A stretch of 64,000 nt of DNA from Cylindrospermum stagnale PCC 7417 (GTDB lineage: Bacteria; Cyanobacteriota; Cyanobacteriia; Cyanobacteriales; Nostocaceae), in contig NC_019744.1 in NCBI RefSeq assembly GCF_000317535.1, positions 62,001-126,000 of the forward strand. Direction: 5' to 3'. The notes beneath the pieces are model-generated. The model ran no database searches. It worked only from the letters and a program-made list of their open reading frames with translations, and was not told where the DNA came from. This document shows, piece after piece, positions 18,140-26,374 of this stretch. The position numbers and the translations under genes were made by a program. How positions within the stretch are numbered: position 1 is the first letter of the stretch; each line of letters begins with the position of its first letter.

Positions 18140-18685
18140 ATGAAATCATTAAAATTAGGTTTGGTTGCTTTTACAAGTATAGGATTACTTTTCTTGGGAG
18201 CTTGTAATGGCGGAAGCCAAGAAAATAATTCAAACAGTAACACGAAAGCTACTACAAACACAGCAGCAAATACCTCAAAAGCTGAAGCTAATAAATCAAG
18301 TGATTCATCCAAACAACATGATGAGAAAGACCATTCTCATAAACACGATGAATCACAAGAAGGTAAAGAACATTCACATGGCGGTCAAGTTGTTGAATCA
18401 GGTCAATATCATTTAGAGTTAGTCACAGAAAAAGAAGATAAAGGAACTCATTTAGATTTTTATTTGAAAAAAGGTGAAAAGCATGAGGTAGTTTCTAATG
18501 CTCAAGTGACAGCTGCAATTCAACTACCAGACGGGAAACAAAAGTCGATACCTCTTGCCTATAACGCTGATGGTAAACTTTACGAAGCAGAATTATCAGA
18601 ACAAGCAACTGGTCAATATCAGGTGAAAATTACTGCGAATGTCGGCGGTGAAAAGCTAAACGGTCGGTTTAATTTTAATCAATAG
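18140..18685 (+). CDS. His-rich periplasmic lipoprotein, probable metal binder
   Basis: 181 residues. A lipoprotein signal peptide ends in the lipobox LGAC. A low-complexity Asn/Thr/Lys stretch and a His-rich segment (HDEKDHSHKHDESQEGKEHS) follow, then a beta-rich domain (HGGQVVESGQYHLELVTEKE onward). Related sequences occur near cyanobacterial RND exporters; the role as a periplasmic metal buffer or donor is inferred. ATG 18140 has GAGGAG 8 nt upstream. It sits 247 bp after the RND pump, possibly cotranscribed. Confidence 0.8.
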   Translation: MKSLKLGLVAFTSIGLLFLGACNGGSQENNSNSNTKATTNTAANTSKAEANKSSDSSKQHDEKDHSHKHDESQEGKEHSHGGQVVESGQYHLELVTEKEDKGTHLDFYLKKGEKHEVVSNAQVTAAIQLPDGKQKSIPLAYNADGKLYEAELSEQATGQYQVKITANVGGEKLNGRFNFNQ

Positions 18686-18882
18686 CAAGTTTGTCTTGCT
18701 CGCGGGACAGTTATGTTTTAAATGAGTTTATTTCATTATTTAACTACTGTCCCTAATTCTATAAAAAACAATAGTCTACTGCTTGTATGTTAATAGGCAA
18801 AGTTAAAAACTAAGATAATTCTTTTTATTAAGATAGAAGAAAGATATAGAAATCCTATTTTATTTTTGAAAAGCTGATAGTC

Positions 18883-19797
18883 ATGTCTCACAATCATAGT
18901 CACGGACACGATGGCGGTGGCAGTAATTACAACCGTGCTTTTGTTATCAGTGTTGCCCTAAACACTGGTTTTGTCCTCATTGAGGCAACCTATGGCATTG
19001 TTGCTAACTCCCTTGCCTTGATTGCTGATGCGGGTCACAATTTGAGTGATGTTTTGGGTTTACTACTTGCTTGGGGCGCAAGCATCCTCGTCCGTCGTCG
19101 CCCGACATCACGTCGCACCTACGGGCTGCGCCGTTCTTCAATTTTGGCTGCGCTTTTAAACGCCGCTTTTCTCCTAGTTGTTTCTGGCGGTATTGGCTGG
19201 GAAGCAATTCAACGGTTTCGTGAACCTGCTCCGGTAGCAGGGGGAACAGTAATTACAGTAGCAGCTATAGGAATTTTCATTAACACAGTAAGTGCCTTGA
19301 TGTTCTTGTCGGGGCGTAAAAGTGACTTGAACATCAGAGGCGCATTTTTGCATCTAGTTGCAGATGCTGTGGTATCTGTAGGGGTTGTACTGGCTGGTAT
19401 TGCAATTATTGCTACAGGTTTGTTGTGGTTTGATCCAGCGGTGAGTTTGATTGTTACTGTGGTGATTGTAGCTGGCACTTGGGGACTTTTGCAGGAATCC
19501 TTGAATTTGATTACAGATGCTGTACCAGCAGGAATAGAACCTTTAGCTGTCCGTACTTATCTAACCGAACTCCCTGGCGTGGCTCAAGTTCATGACCTAC
19601 ATATTTGGGCAATGAGTACCACAGAAACAGCACTCACTGTTCACCTTGTCATCCCAGCAGGTTATCCCGGTGATACTTTTTTAGCACGGGTAGTGCGTGA
19701 GCTTCACGACAATTTTAGCATTGAACACCCAACTATTCAGGTGGAGACAGGCGATCCAAGTTACCAATGTCCTTTCGCTCCTGACAACCTAGTTTAA
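18883..19797 (+). CDS. CDF-family cation exporter (CzcD/ZitB-like)
   Basis: Inner-membrane antiporter for Zn(II) and similar metals, 304 residues. A His-rich N-terminus (MSHNHSHGHDGGG) precedes six membrane helices. The metal site is in TM2 (HNLSD in LIADAGHNLSD) and TM5 (HLVAD). A cytoplasmic C-terminal domain includes GVAQVHDLHIWAMS. This is the zinc-type HxxxD arrangement. Confidence 0.93.
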   Translation: MSHNHSHGHDGGGSNYNRAFVISVALNTGFVLIEATYGIVANSLALIADAGHNLSDVLGLLLAWGASILVRRRPTSRRTYGLRRSSILAALLNAAFLLVVSGGIGWEAIQRFREPAPVAGGTVITVAAIGIFINTVSALMFLSGRKSDLNIRGAFLHLVADAVVSVGVVLAGIAIIATGLLWFDPAVSLIVTVVIVAGTWGLLQESLNLITDAVPAGIEPLAVRTYLTELPGVAQVHDLHIWAMSTTETALTVHLVIPAGYPGDTFLARVVRELHDNFSIEHPTIQVETGDPSYQCPFAPDNLV

Positions 19798-20023
19798 GCC
19801 AATTGTTAGATATTTAGTAACGGCTACACTCTTAGCTAGATATACTAATAATTCGTCTTTCTCAATAAAGCTTGCCCATTCGCATCAGAACCACCAAGTA
19901 TTATTCCTAGATTTGAGGGGTCTTCCAGGGAAAAACCTGTGTTCCTAATGCTACGACTCTTTATAATATTAAGCTATTCGCTTTAAACGTCAAGCTGAAT
20001 ATATGATCGTAACGCCAATTTAG

Positions 20024-20992
20024 CTATTTCTCCATCTGAGAATACCGCCCTTTACGACGCAGAAAGAGCAACAACTGGGAGACTAGCACCATGACAGGCA
20101 GTTCGATAAGTGGTTCAATAGCCAAAACAAGGGTAATCAAAGGACGATCAGGAAAAACAGATGTAGCGATCGCTAATGCAAGGGGTGAATTGCGTGCAAG
20201 TGTTGTACAACTGAAACAAGCAAAATCCTCGTAACTAAAGTTGCCGAATCGTGAGATTACTTGAGTCAGCAAAAAGGTAATTACATAGAAAATAAGGATA
20301 AGTGGTAACATTTTTAGCAGTACATCTGGACGCTGAATTAGGGTTTGCCCCTGCGAGGCAAATACCGCTGTAATTGCCAAACACAGAAATAGCGTTTGCC
20401 CTGCTGCTATTTTCAGTGGAATTTCACGCCAAAACCCGTTTACCTTTGGTATTAACCACTTAGCGATAAACGCTAAAAGCATAGGAACAACTAAAACCAG
20501 TGCAATGCTTTCGAGAAAAATCGCTGTATCAATCTGCACCAATTTTCCAACAAAAACTAACAGATAGACGGGTAGGAGAACCACTTGCAAGATCATATTC
20601 CAAGGAAGGAAAGCTGTAGCTAAAGCAACATTTCCTTTGGCAATCCCTGTAAAAATGAGATACCAGTCAGTACAAGGTGTGACCATCAGCATAATTAGCC
20701 CAACCCAAAGATCGGGAGAGTCCCGTAGGAAAATAGCTCCCAATCCCCAAACAAAAACAGGTGTCCAAATAAAGTTCATTCCCAAAATAAGTCCGGTCAT
20801 CTTGTAGTTTTGAAATGCCTGACCTAAACGATTAAGTGGAATATTTAGAAATACCCCATAGAGCATGACCATCAAGGATGGAACAATCAAAGATACAGCA
20901 TTTTCCTCAACCCATTTGATTTGTCCCAACATCAGCCCAATTAAGATGGCAATGATGACAAATACAGATTGAAGTTTTTCAGTCAAACTCAT
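20024..20992 (-). CDS. ACR3/bile acid:sodium symporter-family carrier
   Basis: 322 residues, about ten membrane helices. Resembles arsenite exporters of the ACR3 branch (LMVTPCTDWYLIFTGIAKGN with the conserved Cys, and TTLARNSPLALAIA). Arsenite export is plausible in this island, but no arsenate reductase or ArsR gene is adjacent, so the substrate is open. Confidence 0.8.
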   Translation of the reverse strand: MSLTEKLQSVFVIIAILIGLMLGQIKWVEENAVSLIVPSLMVMLYGVFLNIPLNRLGQAFQNYKMTGLILGMNFIWTPVFVWGLGAIFLRDSPDLWVGLIMLMVTPCTDWYLIFTGIAKGNVALATAFLPWNMILQVVLLPVYLLVFVGKLVQIDTAIFLESIALVLVVPMLLAFIAKWLIPKVNGFWREIPLKIAAGQTLFLCLAITAVFASQGQTLIQRPDVLLKMLPLILIFYVITFLLTQVISRFGNFSYEDFACFSCTTLARNSPLALAIATSVFPDRPLITLVLAIEPLIELPVMVLVSQLLLFLRRKGRYSQMEK

Positions 20993-21161
20993 GTTGGTAG
21001 ATCTCCATTAAATATTTGAAGAGAGCAATAAATATGCTGTAAACATTGGGCAGCAACATTGAACAATCCATTCCTAACCGGATTGCCTACAGTGCTATTG
21101 TATTGACGAATCATTTGTTGATCTGAGCAGTAAATTCTCAAATTGCTTTGGAAGCGCAATT

Positions 21162-22073
21162 TTAGGGTTGGGAGGAATAGGAGGAGTGTAAGTAAGTGCT
21201 AGGAAAAGCCTGTAATTCTTCCCAAACCTGCCACTGAAAAGCAATAACTTGTATATCTAAAGGTAAGTTAGGGTGCTGTTGCCAATCACCTAAAGGACTC
21301 AAAAATTCTCTTACCCATTGGTTGAGTTTAGTCTCATTTTGCTGAATAGAAGCAGTTGGATACTCGCGCCTCAGCAGCGCCTCAAGTTCGTTCTTAACGT
21401 TGCTTACACCAACAGGGAAGAGGCTACGTTTGGTAGCCGCGACTAGTACCCAGCCTAGAGGACAATCGACAGTGGTATAATCCATACGCATTCCAGCACC
21501 ACCTTGTTGATAAGTCAACGGGGTCATGCCGAGATAAGGAACGGCTCGTCCATACAAGCAACTGCTAGAACCATAGCCCGCTTGATAGAGGGCTGTTGCC
21601 ACGGATTGTCTCTGTTTAAGTAGCGTCTTCAACTGGCGTAAGCGGTGTGCTTCTGTAAATGCGCGTGGAGTGATACCCATAATTTGCTTGAAGGTGCGTT
21701 GCAGGTAGGACGGACTTTTATTAGTCCGTTCACTGAGAACCGTTAAGGGTAGTGGATCTTGAACATTTGCCTCTATGTATCGACAGACCTGTAAAACCAG
21801 ATCGAACTGGGGATCAGGAGGCGCAGGGTCACGAGGACAACATCGCTGACAAGAGCGAAACCCAGCCTGTTCAGCCACTTCAGGCAGCACAAAAAAGACA
21901 ACCTGTTTCCGTCGAGGCTGTCTAGCAGGACATCCTGGGCGGCAGTAAACGCCTGTAGATCGCACAGCATATACGAAAACGCCATTGAGGCTAGTATCTC
22001 TACTTAGCACAGCTTGCCAACAATCTTCTTCCCTTAGTGTCATCGGCTGATAAATATCACGTTCCTGATGCAC
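21162..22073 (-). CDS. Ada-like protein lacking its methyltransferase active site
   Basis: The N-terminal Ada domain has the four Zn/acceptor cysteines (GVYCRPGCPA and SCQRCC), followed by an AraC-type HTH (ADA repair/transcription activator) and the start of the O6-methylguanine methyltransferase domain. The protein ends at FQWQVWEELQAFPSTYLHSS, before the PCHR active site, so that repair function is gone. Phosphotriester sensing and DNA binding could remain. GTG start at 22073 is chosen because AGAGGAGG lies 9 nt upstream; ATG 22043 has none. Confidence 0.85.
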   Translation of the reverse strand: MHQERDIYQPMTLREEDCWQAVLSRDTSLNGVFVYAVRSTGVYCRPGCPARQPRRKQVVFFVLPEVAEQAGFRSCQRCCPRDPAPPDPQFDLVLQVCRYIEANVQDPLPLTVLSERTNKSPSYLQRTFKQIMGITPRAFTEAHRLRQLKTLLKQRQSVATALYQAGYGSSSCLYGRAVPYLGMTPLTYQQGGAGMRMDYTTVDCPLGWVLVAATKRSLFPVGVSNVKNELEALLRREYPTASIQQNETKLNQWVREFLSPLGDWQQHPNLPLDIQVIAFQWQVWEELQAFPSTYLHSSYSSQP

Positions 22074-22412
22074 CTGCTGACACCTCCTCTAGTTATTGTC
22101 CCTTCAAGTTATAAATAAGCTGGATGAGCGCAGAAATCTATCCGAATCTTGCACTTGAATTTTATGTTGTGATGTTGTGAAGAGAGACAGTATCTGGATT
22201 AATGTGAGTTCTGTTGTGGAGTAACGTAATTTCCAAAAAGTTAAAAGCGCCAAAATAATCGATATCAATTCTGCTCACTGCATTTAAGAACTATCTTTGT
22301 GTAGACATTTATCTTGCATATTTATTGGGGGAGAGAGGGAAAGACAGAGGCAACCCCTCTCTCCCTCCTTAAAATGATTATCATTTTTATTGACTGTATA
22401 TTTTATTCTCTG

Positions 22413-22652
22413 GAAGTCCCCAAAACCTTGCGCGGCCAGTTCGCGATCAAAATCCGTTTTTTGTCCCTGGTGTAGTCGGTCTACTGCGGCGGCTGAGACT
22501 AGGCTTTCTGCACTGGCGATCAAGGCGATCGCAGTTGCCACCACCACAGCAATCAGAACACCAGGTAGCAAATTCAATTTTCGTGGTTTATTATCCCAAA
22601 CTACGAGTGTGAAGATGCTAACCAGACCTATAAGCGCAGCAATTTGAAGCTC
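22413..22652 (-). pseudogene. SulP anion transporter, internal fragment
   Basis: Minus-strand frame with LLPGVLIAVVVATAIALIAS then VDRLHQGQKTDFDRELAAQG, typical of the SulP membrane core. Neither end of the family is present. Interrupted on both sides by unrelated sequence. Confidence 0.65.
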
Positions 22653-22656
22653 TATC

Positions 22657-22833
22657 CGTTATTTATTAATTCTATTTATTGTTCCTTTATTAGTAAATCT
22701 TCTGTTTAAAATATTTGTAATTAAACATTTGATTTATAAATATTGGAGTCAAAAAACATCGGAAATTTTCTTAAATTCTTCTCAGGAAGAAAGCGCCTTA
22801 ACTGAATTGAAAAGATTTGAGCGTAAAATTTAA
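22657..22833 (+). pseudogene. PxcA/CemA-like C-terminal fragment
   Basis: 58-codon frame without a start (ILFIVPLLVNLLFKIFVIKH, then EIFLNSSQEESALTELKRFE) resembling part of the cyanobacterial proton-extrusion protein PxcA. It abuts the SulP fragment at 22652. Both neighbours are broken pieces of inorganic-carbon or ion genes. Confidence 0.4.
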
Positions 22834-22865
22834 TTTAATGAATAATTTTCCCAAACCAGCCAAAA

Positions 22866-22906
22866 TTTCATCTTGATTTCATCGTGACCTGTCAAACTCA
22901 TAATGT
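22866..22906 (+). promoter_or_regulatory. RppA-type box and promoter of first DUF2808 gene
   Basis: TTTCATC (22866) and TTTCATC (22877). The second half-site sits where a -35 would be, 18 bp before a -10-like TAATGT at 22901. A further CTGTCAA at 22889 is conserved at the same spacing in three sister sites. Confidence 0.65.
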
Positions 22907-22971
22907 AAAGGTTCGTTCAATAAGCAAAACTATGTAGCTTATTTTACATAAAAATTACTTATAGATTCCAG

Positions 22972-23436
22972 ATGAAGAAAACATTGATTTACACAAGTAC
23001 AGTGTTTGCTCTTGCCACTACAGCTTTCATTTCCCTTAGTCATGCAAGTGCTAAGGAGACTAATATTGATAATAATTTGCAATATCCTGCTAATAGTTGG
23101 CGGCTTGTCAAACATACTTTTCGGTTAAACATCCCCCAAAACAACAACCCTCTTTCCCAACTTATTATAGAAACTCCATCTACTGTAGCAGTGAGTAATA
23201 ACATTGATGTCTTCGATGCGAATGGTCAGAAAATTAATACTAATATTTCCGTCAATGGCAAACAGATTATTATAGATTTCCCTGAAAAGGTCATTTCTAA
23301 CACTAAACTCTTAGTTAATTTTAATCAAGTTCAACAACCAGTCACAGGCCCAGCTTCTGTATACAACTTTTCAGCTAAGGTTGTTGGTAGTGAGATAGAG
23401 ATTCCCGTTGGTATAGCTCAATTCCCTACATTTTAA
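22972..23436 (+). CDS. DUF2808 periplasmic protein 1
   Basis: 154 residues with a signal peptide ending near SHASA, then a DUF2808 domain (NSWRLVKHTFRLNIPQ to IPVGIAQFPTF). Cyanobacterial family of unknown function. It is the first of three paralogues in the regulon of the downstream two-component system. Confidence 0.85.
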   Translation: MKKTLIYTSTVFALATTAFISLSHASAKETNIDNNLQYPANSWRLVKHTFRLNIPQNNNPLSQLIIETPSTVAVSNNIDVFDANGQKINTNISVNGKQIIIDFPEKVISNTKLLVNFNQVQQPVTGPASVYNFSAKVVGSEIEIPVGIAQFPTF

Positions 23437-23463
23437 TCCTTAAGTTTTGAAATTCATCAAAAA

Positions 23464-23504
23464 TTTCATCTTGATTTCATTCCGACCTGTCAAACTGATC
23501 AATA
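23464..23504 (+). promoter_or_regulatory. RppA-type box 2
   Basis: TTTCATC (23464), TTTCATT (23475) and CTGTCAA (23487), spaced exactly as at 22866. A -10-like TCAATA follows at 23499. The next coding start is about 300 bp away. Confidence 0.6.
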
Positions 23505-23678
23505 AAGGTAGTATACCTTTTGGACTTCAAACGGTAAACAAGTTAACGGTAATACTTCTAACTTCCTTTAATTAACGTGTAAGCGTATACTGACTTTTCA
23601 TGGAATTTTTTGAAATTGTTGGTATTACGAGGTGTAAAAGTGTAAAAACTTAAAATCTTTACACCTAATCTTTTTTTC
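23505..23678 (+). ncRNA. Candidate small RNA or terminated leader
   Basis: The stretch runs from the regulated promoter to a Rho-independent-type terminator: stem AGGTGTAAA (23630-23638) / TTTACACCT (23658-23666) followed by a T-rich tract. It holds no convincing ORF. It could be a stand-alone RNA or an attenuated leader of the DUF2808 gene at 23800. A second palindrome, TTTTCACA-T-TGTGAAAA (23674-23690), follows. Confidence 0.4.
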
Positions 23679-23799
23679 ACATTGTGAAAAGTAAGAAACG
23701 TAGAAGGTAGTTAAATTTAGTTTTACCAGATTGTTACGTATTGATTTATCACAGGTTCATTTTGATTTGCTGACATTAATGATTAAGTGAGGAGTAAAC

Positions 23800-24288
23800 A
23801 TGAAGAAAGTGCTAGTTTACGTTGCTATATCTACTTTAGCTGCTGCACTTTTAATTCCTGCCAATTATGCAAGTGCTAATGAAGAAGATGGTAATATTCC
23901 TCATGTTGATGGTAACTCTCAATTTCCTCAGACTCGCTGGTCGGCTGTTAGACATACTTTGCGAGTACACGTTCCCAAAAATAGCAAGAGTGTTTCACAG
24001 TTAAAAATTCAAGTTCCAAATACTGTCAGGTGGAGTTATGATACTAATAATGTTGTTATAAACGAAGAGAATGGTCGAAAAATTAATACTAATGTTTCTG
24101 TAAATGGCAAAACTATACTACTAGCTTTTGCTGAACCAATTGTTCCTAATACTAAGCTAAAGATTGACATCAAGAATGTCAAACAACCATTTCTTGGTAA
24201 TGGACCTGTCTACCATCTATCTGCTAATTTTGTTGGCATTAATGCAGAAATACCTATAGGTGTAGCTAGATTTCGTATAAATCCTTAA
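23800..24288 (+). CDS. DUF2808 periplasmic protein 2
   Basis: 162 residues; signal peptide to about ANYASA, then a DUF2808 domain (TRWSAVRHTLRVHVPKNSKS to IPIGVARFRINP). Start ATG 23800 with GAGGAG upstream. Followed by a very strong terminator. Function unknown. Confidence 0.87.
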   Translation: MKKVLVYVAISTLAAALLIPANYASANEEDGNIPHVDGNSQFPQTRWSAVRHTLRVHVPKNSKSVSQLKIQVPNTVRWSYDTNNVVINEENGRKINTNVSVNGKTILLAFAEPIVPNTKLKIDIKNVKQPFLGNGPVYHLSANFVGINAEIPIGVARFRINP

Positions 24289-24310
24289 ACTTAGCGCTAT
24301 TCAATAAAAA

Positions 24311-24363
24311 AAGCTCCTGACATTTAACTTATAGATAAGTTAAATGTCAGGAGCTTTTTTTAA
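24311..24363 (+). terminator. Strong bidirectional terminator
   Basis: Perfect 22-bp stem (AAGCTCCTGACATTTAACTT arm at 24311, partner arm to 24356) with a 2-nt loop, flanked by A-run and T-run. It ends transcription of the second DUF2808 gene. Confidence 0.92.
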
Positions 24364-24460
24364 TTTTTTAACACAATTTTCCAAGTATTATTAATTATTA
24401 ATAATTTTAAATTATTGATAATTGATAACTATAGTTTAAATCTTACGTAAGATAAGAATA

Positions 24461-24499
24461 TTTCATTTCTATTTCATCAATAGCTTTCACAATTATAGA
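24461..24499 (+). promoter_or_regulatory. RppA-type box and promoter of third DUF2808 gene
   Basis: TTTCATT (24461) and TTTCATC (24472), 11 bp apart, with -10-like TATAGA at 24494, ending 43 bp before the start codon. Confidence 0.6.
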
Positions 24500-24541
24500 T
24501 ATAGAAGTAATTAACCGATTAATAAAACAAGGAGAATATTG

Positions 24542-25015
24542 ATGAAAAAGCTGATTTACACATTTGCTTTTACCTTAGTTTTCGCATCTTCAATTCCTAC
24601 TGCTTGGGCGAAAAATCCAAATGATGCTAAATTTTCCCATCTCGGAAATAGTGCTGCTGTTCCTAATGATGCCCGTACCATAGATGCTACTCATAAGTTT
24701 GATGTTCATGTCCAAGGTAAAGCTCTTTCAGAATTGGCGATTGATTTACCAGAGGGGGTAAGTATTGATAAAGGAATTGAAGTCCAAAATAAATTAGGTC
24801 AAAAAATTCCGACAACGGTTTCCATTAACAACAGAAAAGCTACAGTAGCTTTTTCGGAACCAGTAGCCCTTGGTACAAGCATATCAATTCGTATGAAAGG
24901 AGTTAATACTCCAGGTTATGAGGAAACTTGGCATTATCCAGTATCTGTCAAAAAGGTTGATATGAAAGAAGAAATTCCACTTGGTTTAGCCCGGATTCAG
25001 ACTTACGGTGGCTAG
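24542..25015 (+). CDS. DUF2808 periplasmic protein 3
   Basis: 157 residues; signal peptide to TAWA, then a divergent DUF2808 domain ending EIPLGLARIQTYGG. ATG 24542 has GGAG 9 nt upstream; the TTG just before it is not used. Same promoter box as its paralogues. Confidence 0.85.
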   Translation: MKKLIYTFAFTLVFASSIPTAWAKNPNDAKFSHLGNSAAVPNDARTIDATHKFDVHVQGKALSELAIDLPEGVSIDKGIEVQNKLGQKIPTTVSINNRKATVAFSEPVALGTSISIRMKGVNTPGYEETWHYPVSVKKVDMKEEIPLGLARIQTYGG

Positions 25016-25131
25016 AACGACACCATCTACGTTGGTAAACTGGGTAACACTTTTGCTTTCTAAAACGGCTAGGCTAACAGATAATGGTTAATATTTATTA
25101 GCTATTAGCTATTCTCATTTGGAAAAATCTT

Positions 25132-25155
25132 AGCTCGCCTGCGGGCGGGCTTTTA
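25132..25155 (+). terminator. Terminator after third DUF2808 gene
   Basis: Stem GCTCGCC/GGCGGGC (one G-T pair) followed by TTTTA. Confidence 0.7.
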
Positions 25156-25341
25156 TATGGAAAAATGAGCAATTTATTGAGATTTATAATTTGATATAAA
25201 CAAGGGTTGTTTTGTCTAGGGTGGTATATCAAAACTAATACTTATTTGTTAGTACATGAACGAAGTCAAAACCCTAGCTGTTTATTTGTGTATTGTGGTT
25301 TGGGTTAAGTGCAATTAGAGATTTTCTGATCTGACTTAATA

Positions 25342-25359
25342 TTTCATCTTGATTTCATC
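25342..25359 (+). promoter_or_regulatory. RppA-type box before candidate sRNA
   Basis: TTTCATC (25342) and TTTCATC (25353), plus CTGTCAG at 25365, the same spacing as at 22866, 23464 and 25560. No coding gene starts in the next 200 bp. Confidence 0.65.
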
Positions 25360-25381
25360 ATTATCTGTCAGAATAAAAAAT

Positions 25382-25478
25382 AACTCAGTAGACGTATTGC
25401 AATTAGTTAGATTTTTTAACTTCTCTAACTGAGTATCACTCACACCAATTGAGCAATGAGATCTACTGAGTTTTTTTT
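25382..25478 (+). ncRNA. Candidate regulated small RNA with terminator
   Basis: A 95-nt non-coding unit between a regulated promoter and a T8 tract. The outer stem AACTCAGTAGA (25382-25392) / TCTACTGAGTT (25462-25472) acts as terminator stem. An inner stem AGTTAGA/TCTAACT (25405-25430) also forms. The 5' ACTCAGT can instead pair with ACTGAGT at 25428-25434, giving mutually exclusive folds. The outer stem requires a transcript start at or before about 25385. Confidence 0.5.
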
Positions 25479-25559
25479 AGAGATTATCTACTGCCAAGGC
25501 GTAGCATCTGTTTATGGTCTTAGATAGCTTGCTTGTATATATTATTTAATAAATCAGAA

Positions 25560-25577
25560 TTTCATCCTAATTTCATA
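25560..25577 (+). promoter_or_regulatory. RppA-type box before the response regulator
   Basis: TTTCATC (25560), TTTCATA (25571) and CTGTCAA (25583). Presence before the regulator's own gene implies autoregulation. Confidence 0.65.
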
Positions 25578-25669
25578 AACTTCTGTCAACCTGTTTTTAG
25601 GGAATAACCCTGTTATTAACTATGCTGATTTCACAAAATTGCCACGAACCTCTAACTTTTCAATTTGAT

Positions 25670-26374
25670 ATGCGGGTACTGTTAGTCGAAGATGAGTCAG
25701 ATTTAGGCGCTGCTATTAAGCGAACGCTGAAGCAGCAAAAGTATTTAGTTGACTGGGTAATGGATGGTAATGAAGCATGGGCATATTTAGAAAATAGTTC
25801 GGCACAATATACAGTGGCGATTTTAGATTGGATGCTCCCAGGATTTACTGGTTTGGAATTGTGTAAAAAGCTGCGTTTAAAAGGAAATTCTTTGCCTGTC
25901 TTGATGCTCACAGCTAGAGATAGCATGGAAGATAAAGTTGCTGGCTTAGATGCGGGTGCTGATGATTACTTGGTGAAGCCTTTTGGAATGGCAGAATTAC
26001 TGGCAAGGTTGCGGGCATTGCAGCGGCGTTATCCCCACTTACAACCTCAACAACTAACCGTTGGTAACTTTACTTTAGATTACAGCAATAGTACAGTTGT
26101 CGGTCAAAATACGACGGGGGAAAAACAGGAAATTTCTTTAACTAATAAAGAATTCCAACTGGTGGAATATTTTATGAAGCACCCCAATCAAATTGTTACC
26201 ACCGAACAGATTCGCAATCAGCTTTGGGAAGTGAGTGCAGAACCTGCTAGCAATGTGGTAGCAGCGCAAGTACGTTTGTTGCGTCGCAAACTAGCCTGCT
26301 TCGACTGCGCCAACCCGATTGAAACTTTGCACGGTATGGGATATCGTCTGAATCTGACTAATGAATCAAAATAA
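25670..26374 (+). CDS. rppA: OmpR-family response regulator (RppA/CopR-like)
   Basis: Receiver domain with acidic pocket (VEDE), phospho-acceptor Asp53 (VAILDWMLPG) and KPF, then an OmpR-type winged helix with recognition region VVAAQVRLLRRKL. Start chosen at MRVLLVEDE (25670), the usual family N-terminus; the ATG at 25622 adds 16 unusual residues. It overlaps the kinase gene by 14 bp, indicating translational coupling. It probably binds the tandem TTTCATC boxes listed here. The symbol follows common cyanobacterial naming; CopR is an alternative, favoured by the CopM-like gene downstream. Confidence 0.88.
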   Translation: MRVLLVEDESDLGAAIKRTLKQQKYLVDWVMDGNEAWAYLENSSAQYTVAILDWMLPGFTGLELCKKLRLKGNSLPVLMLTARDSMEDKVAGLDAGADDYLVKPFGMAELLARLRALQRRYPHLQPQQLTVGNFTLDYSNSTVVGQNTTGEKQEISLTNKEFQLVEYFMKHPNQIVTTEQIRNQLWEVSAEPASNVVAAQVRLLRRKLACFDCANPIETLHGMGYRLNLTNESK

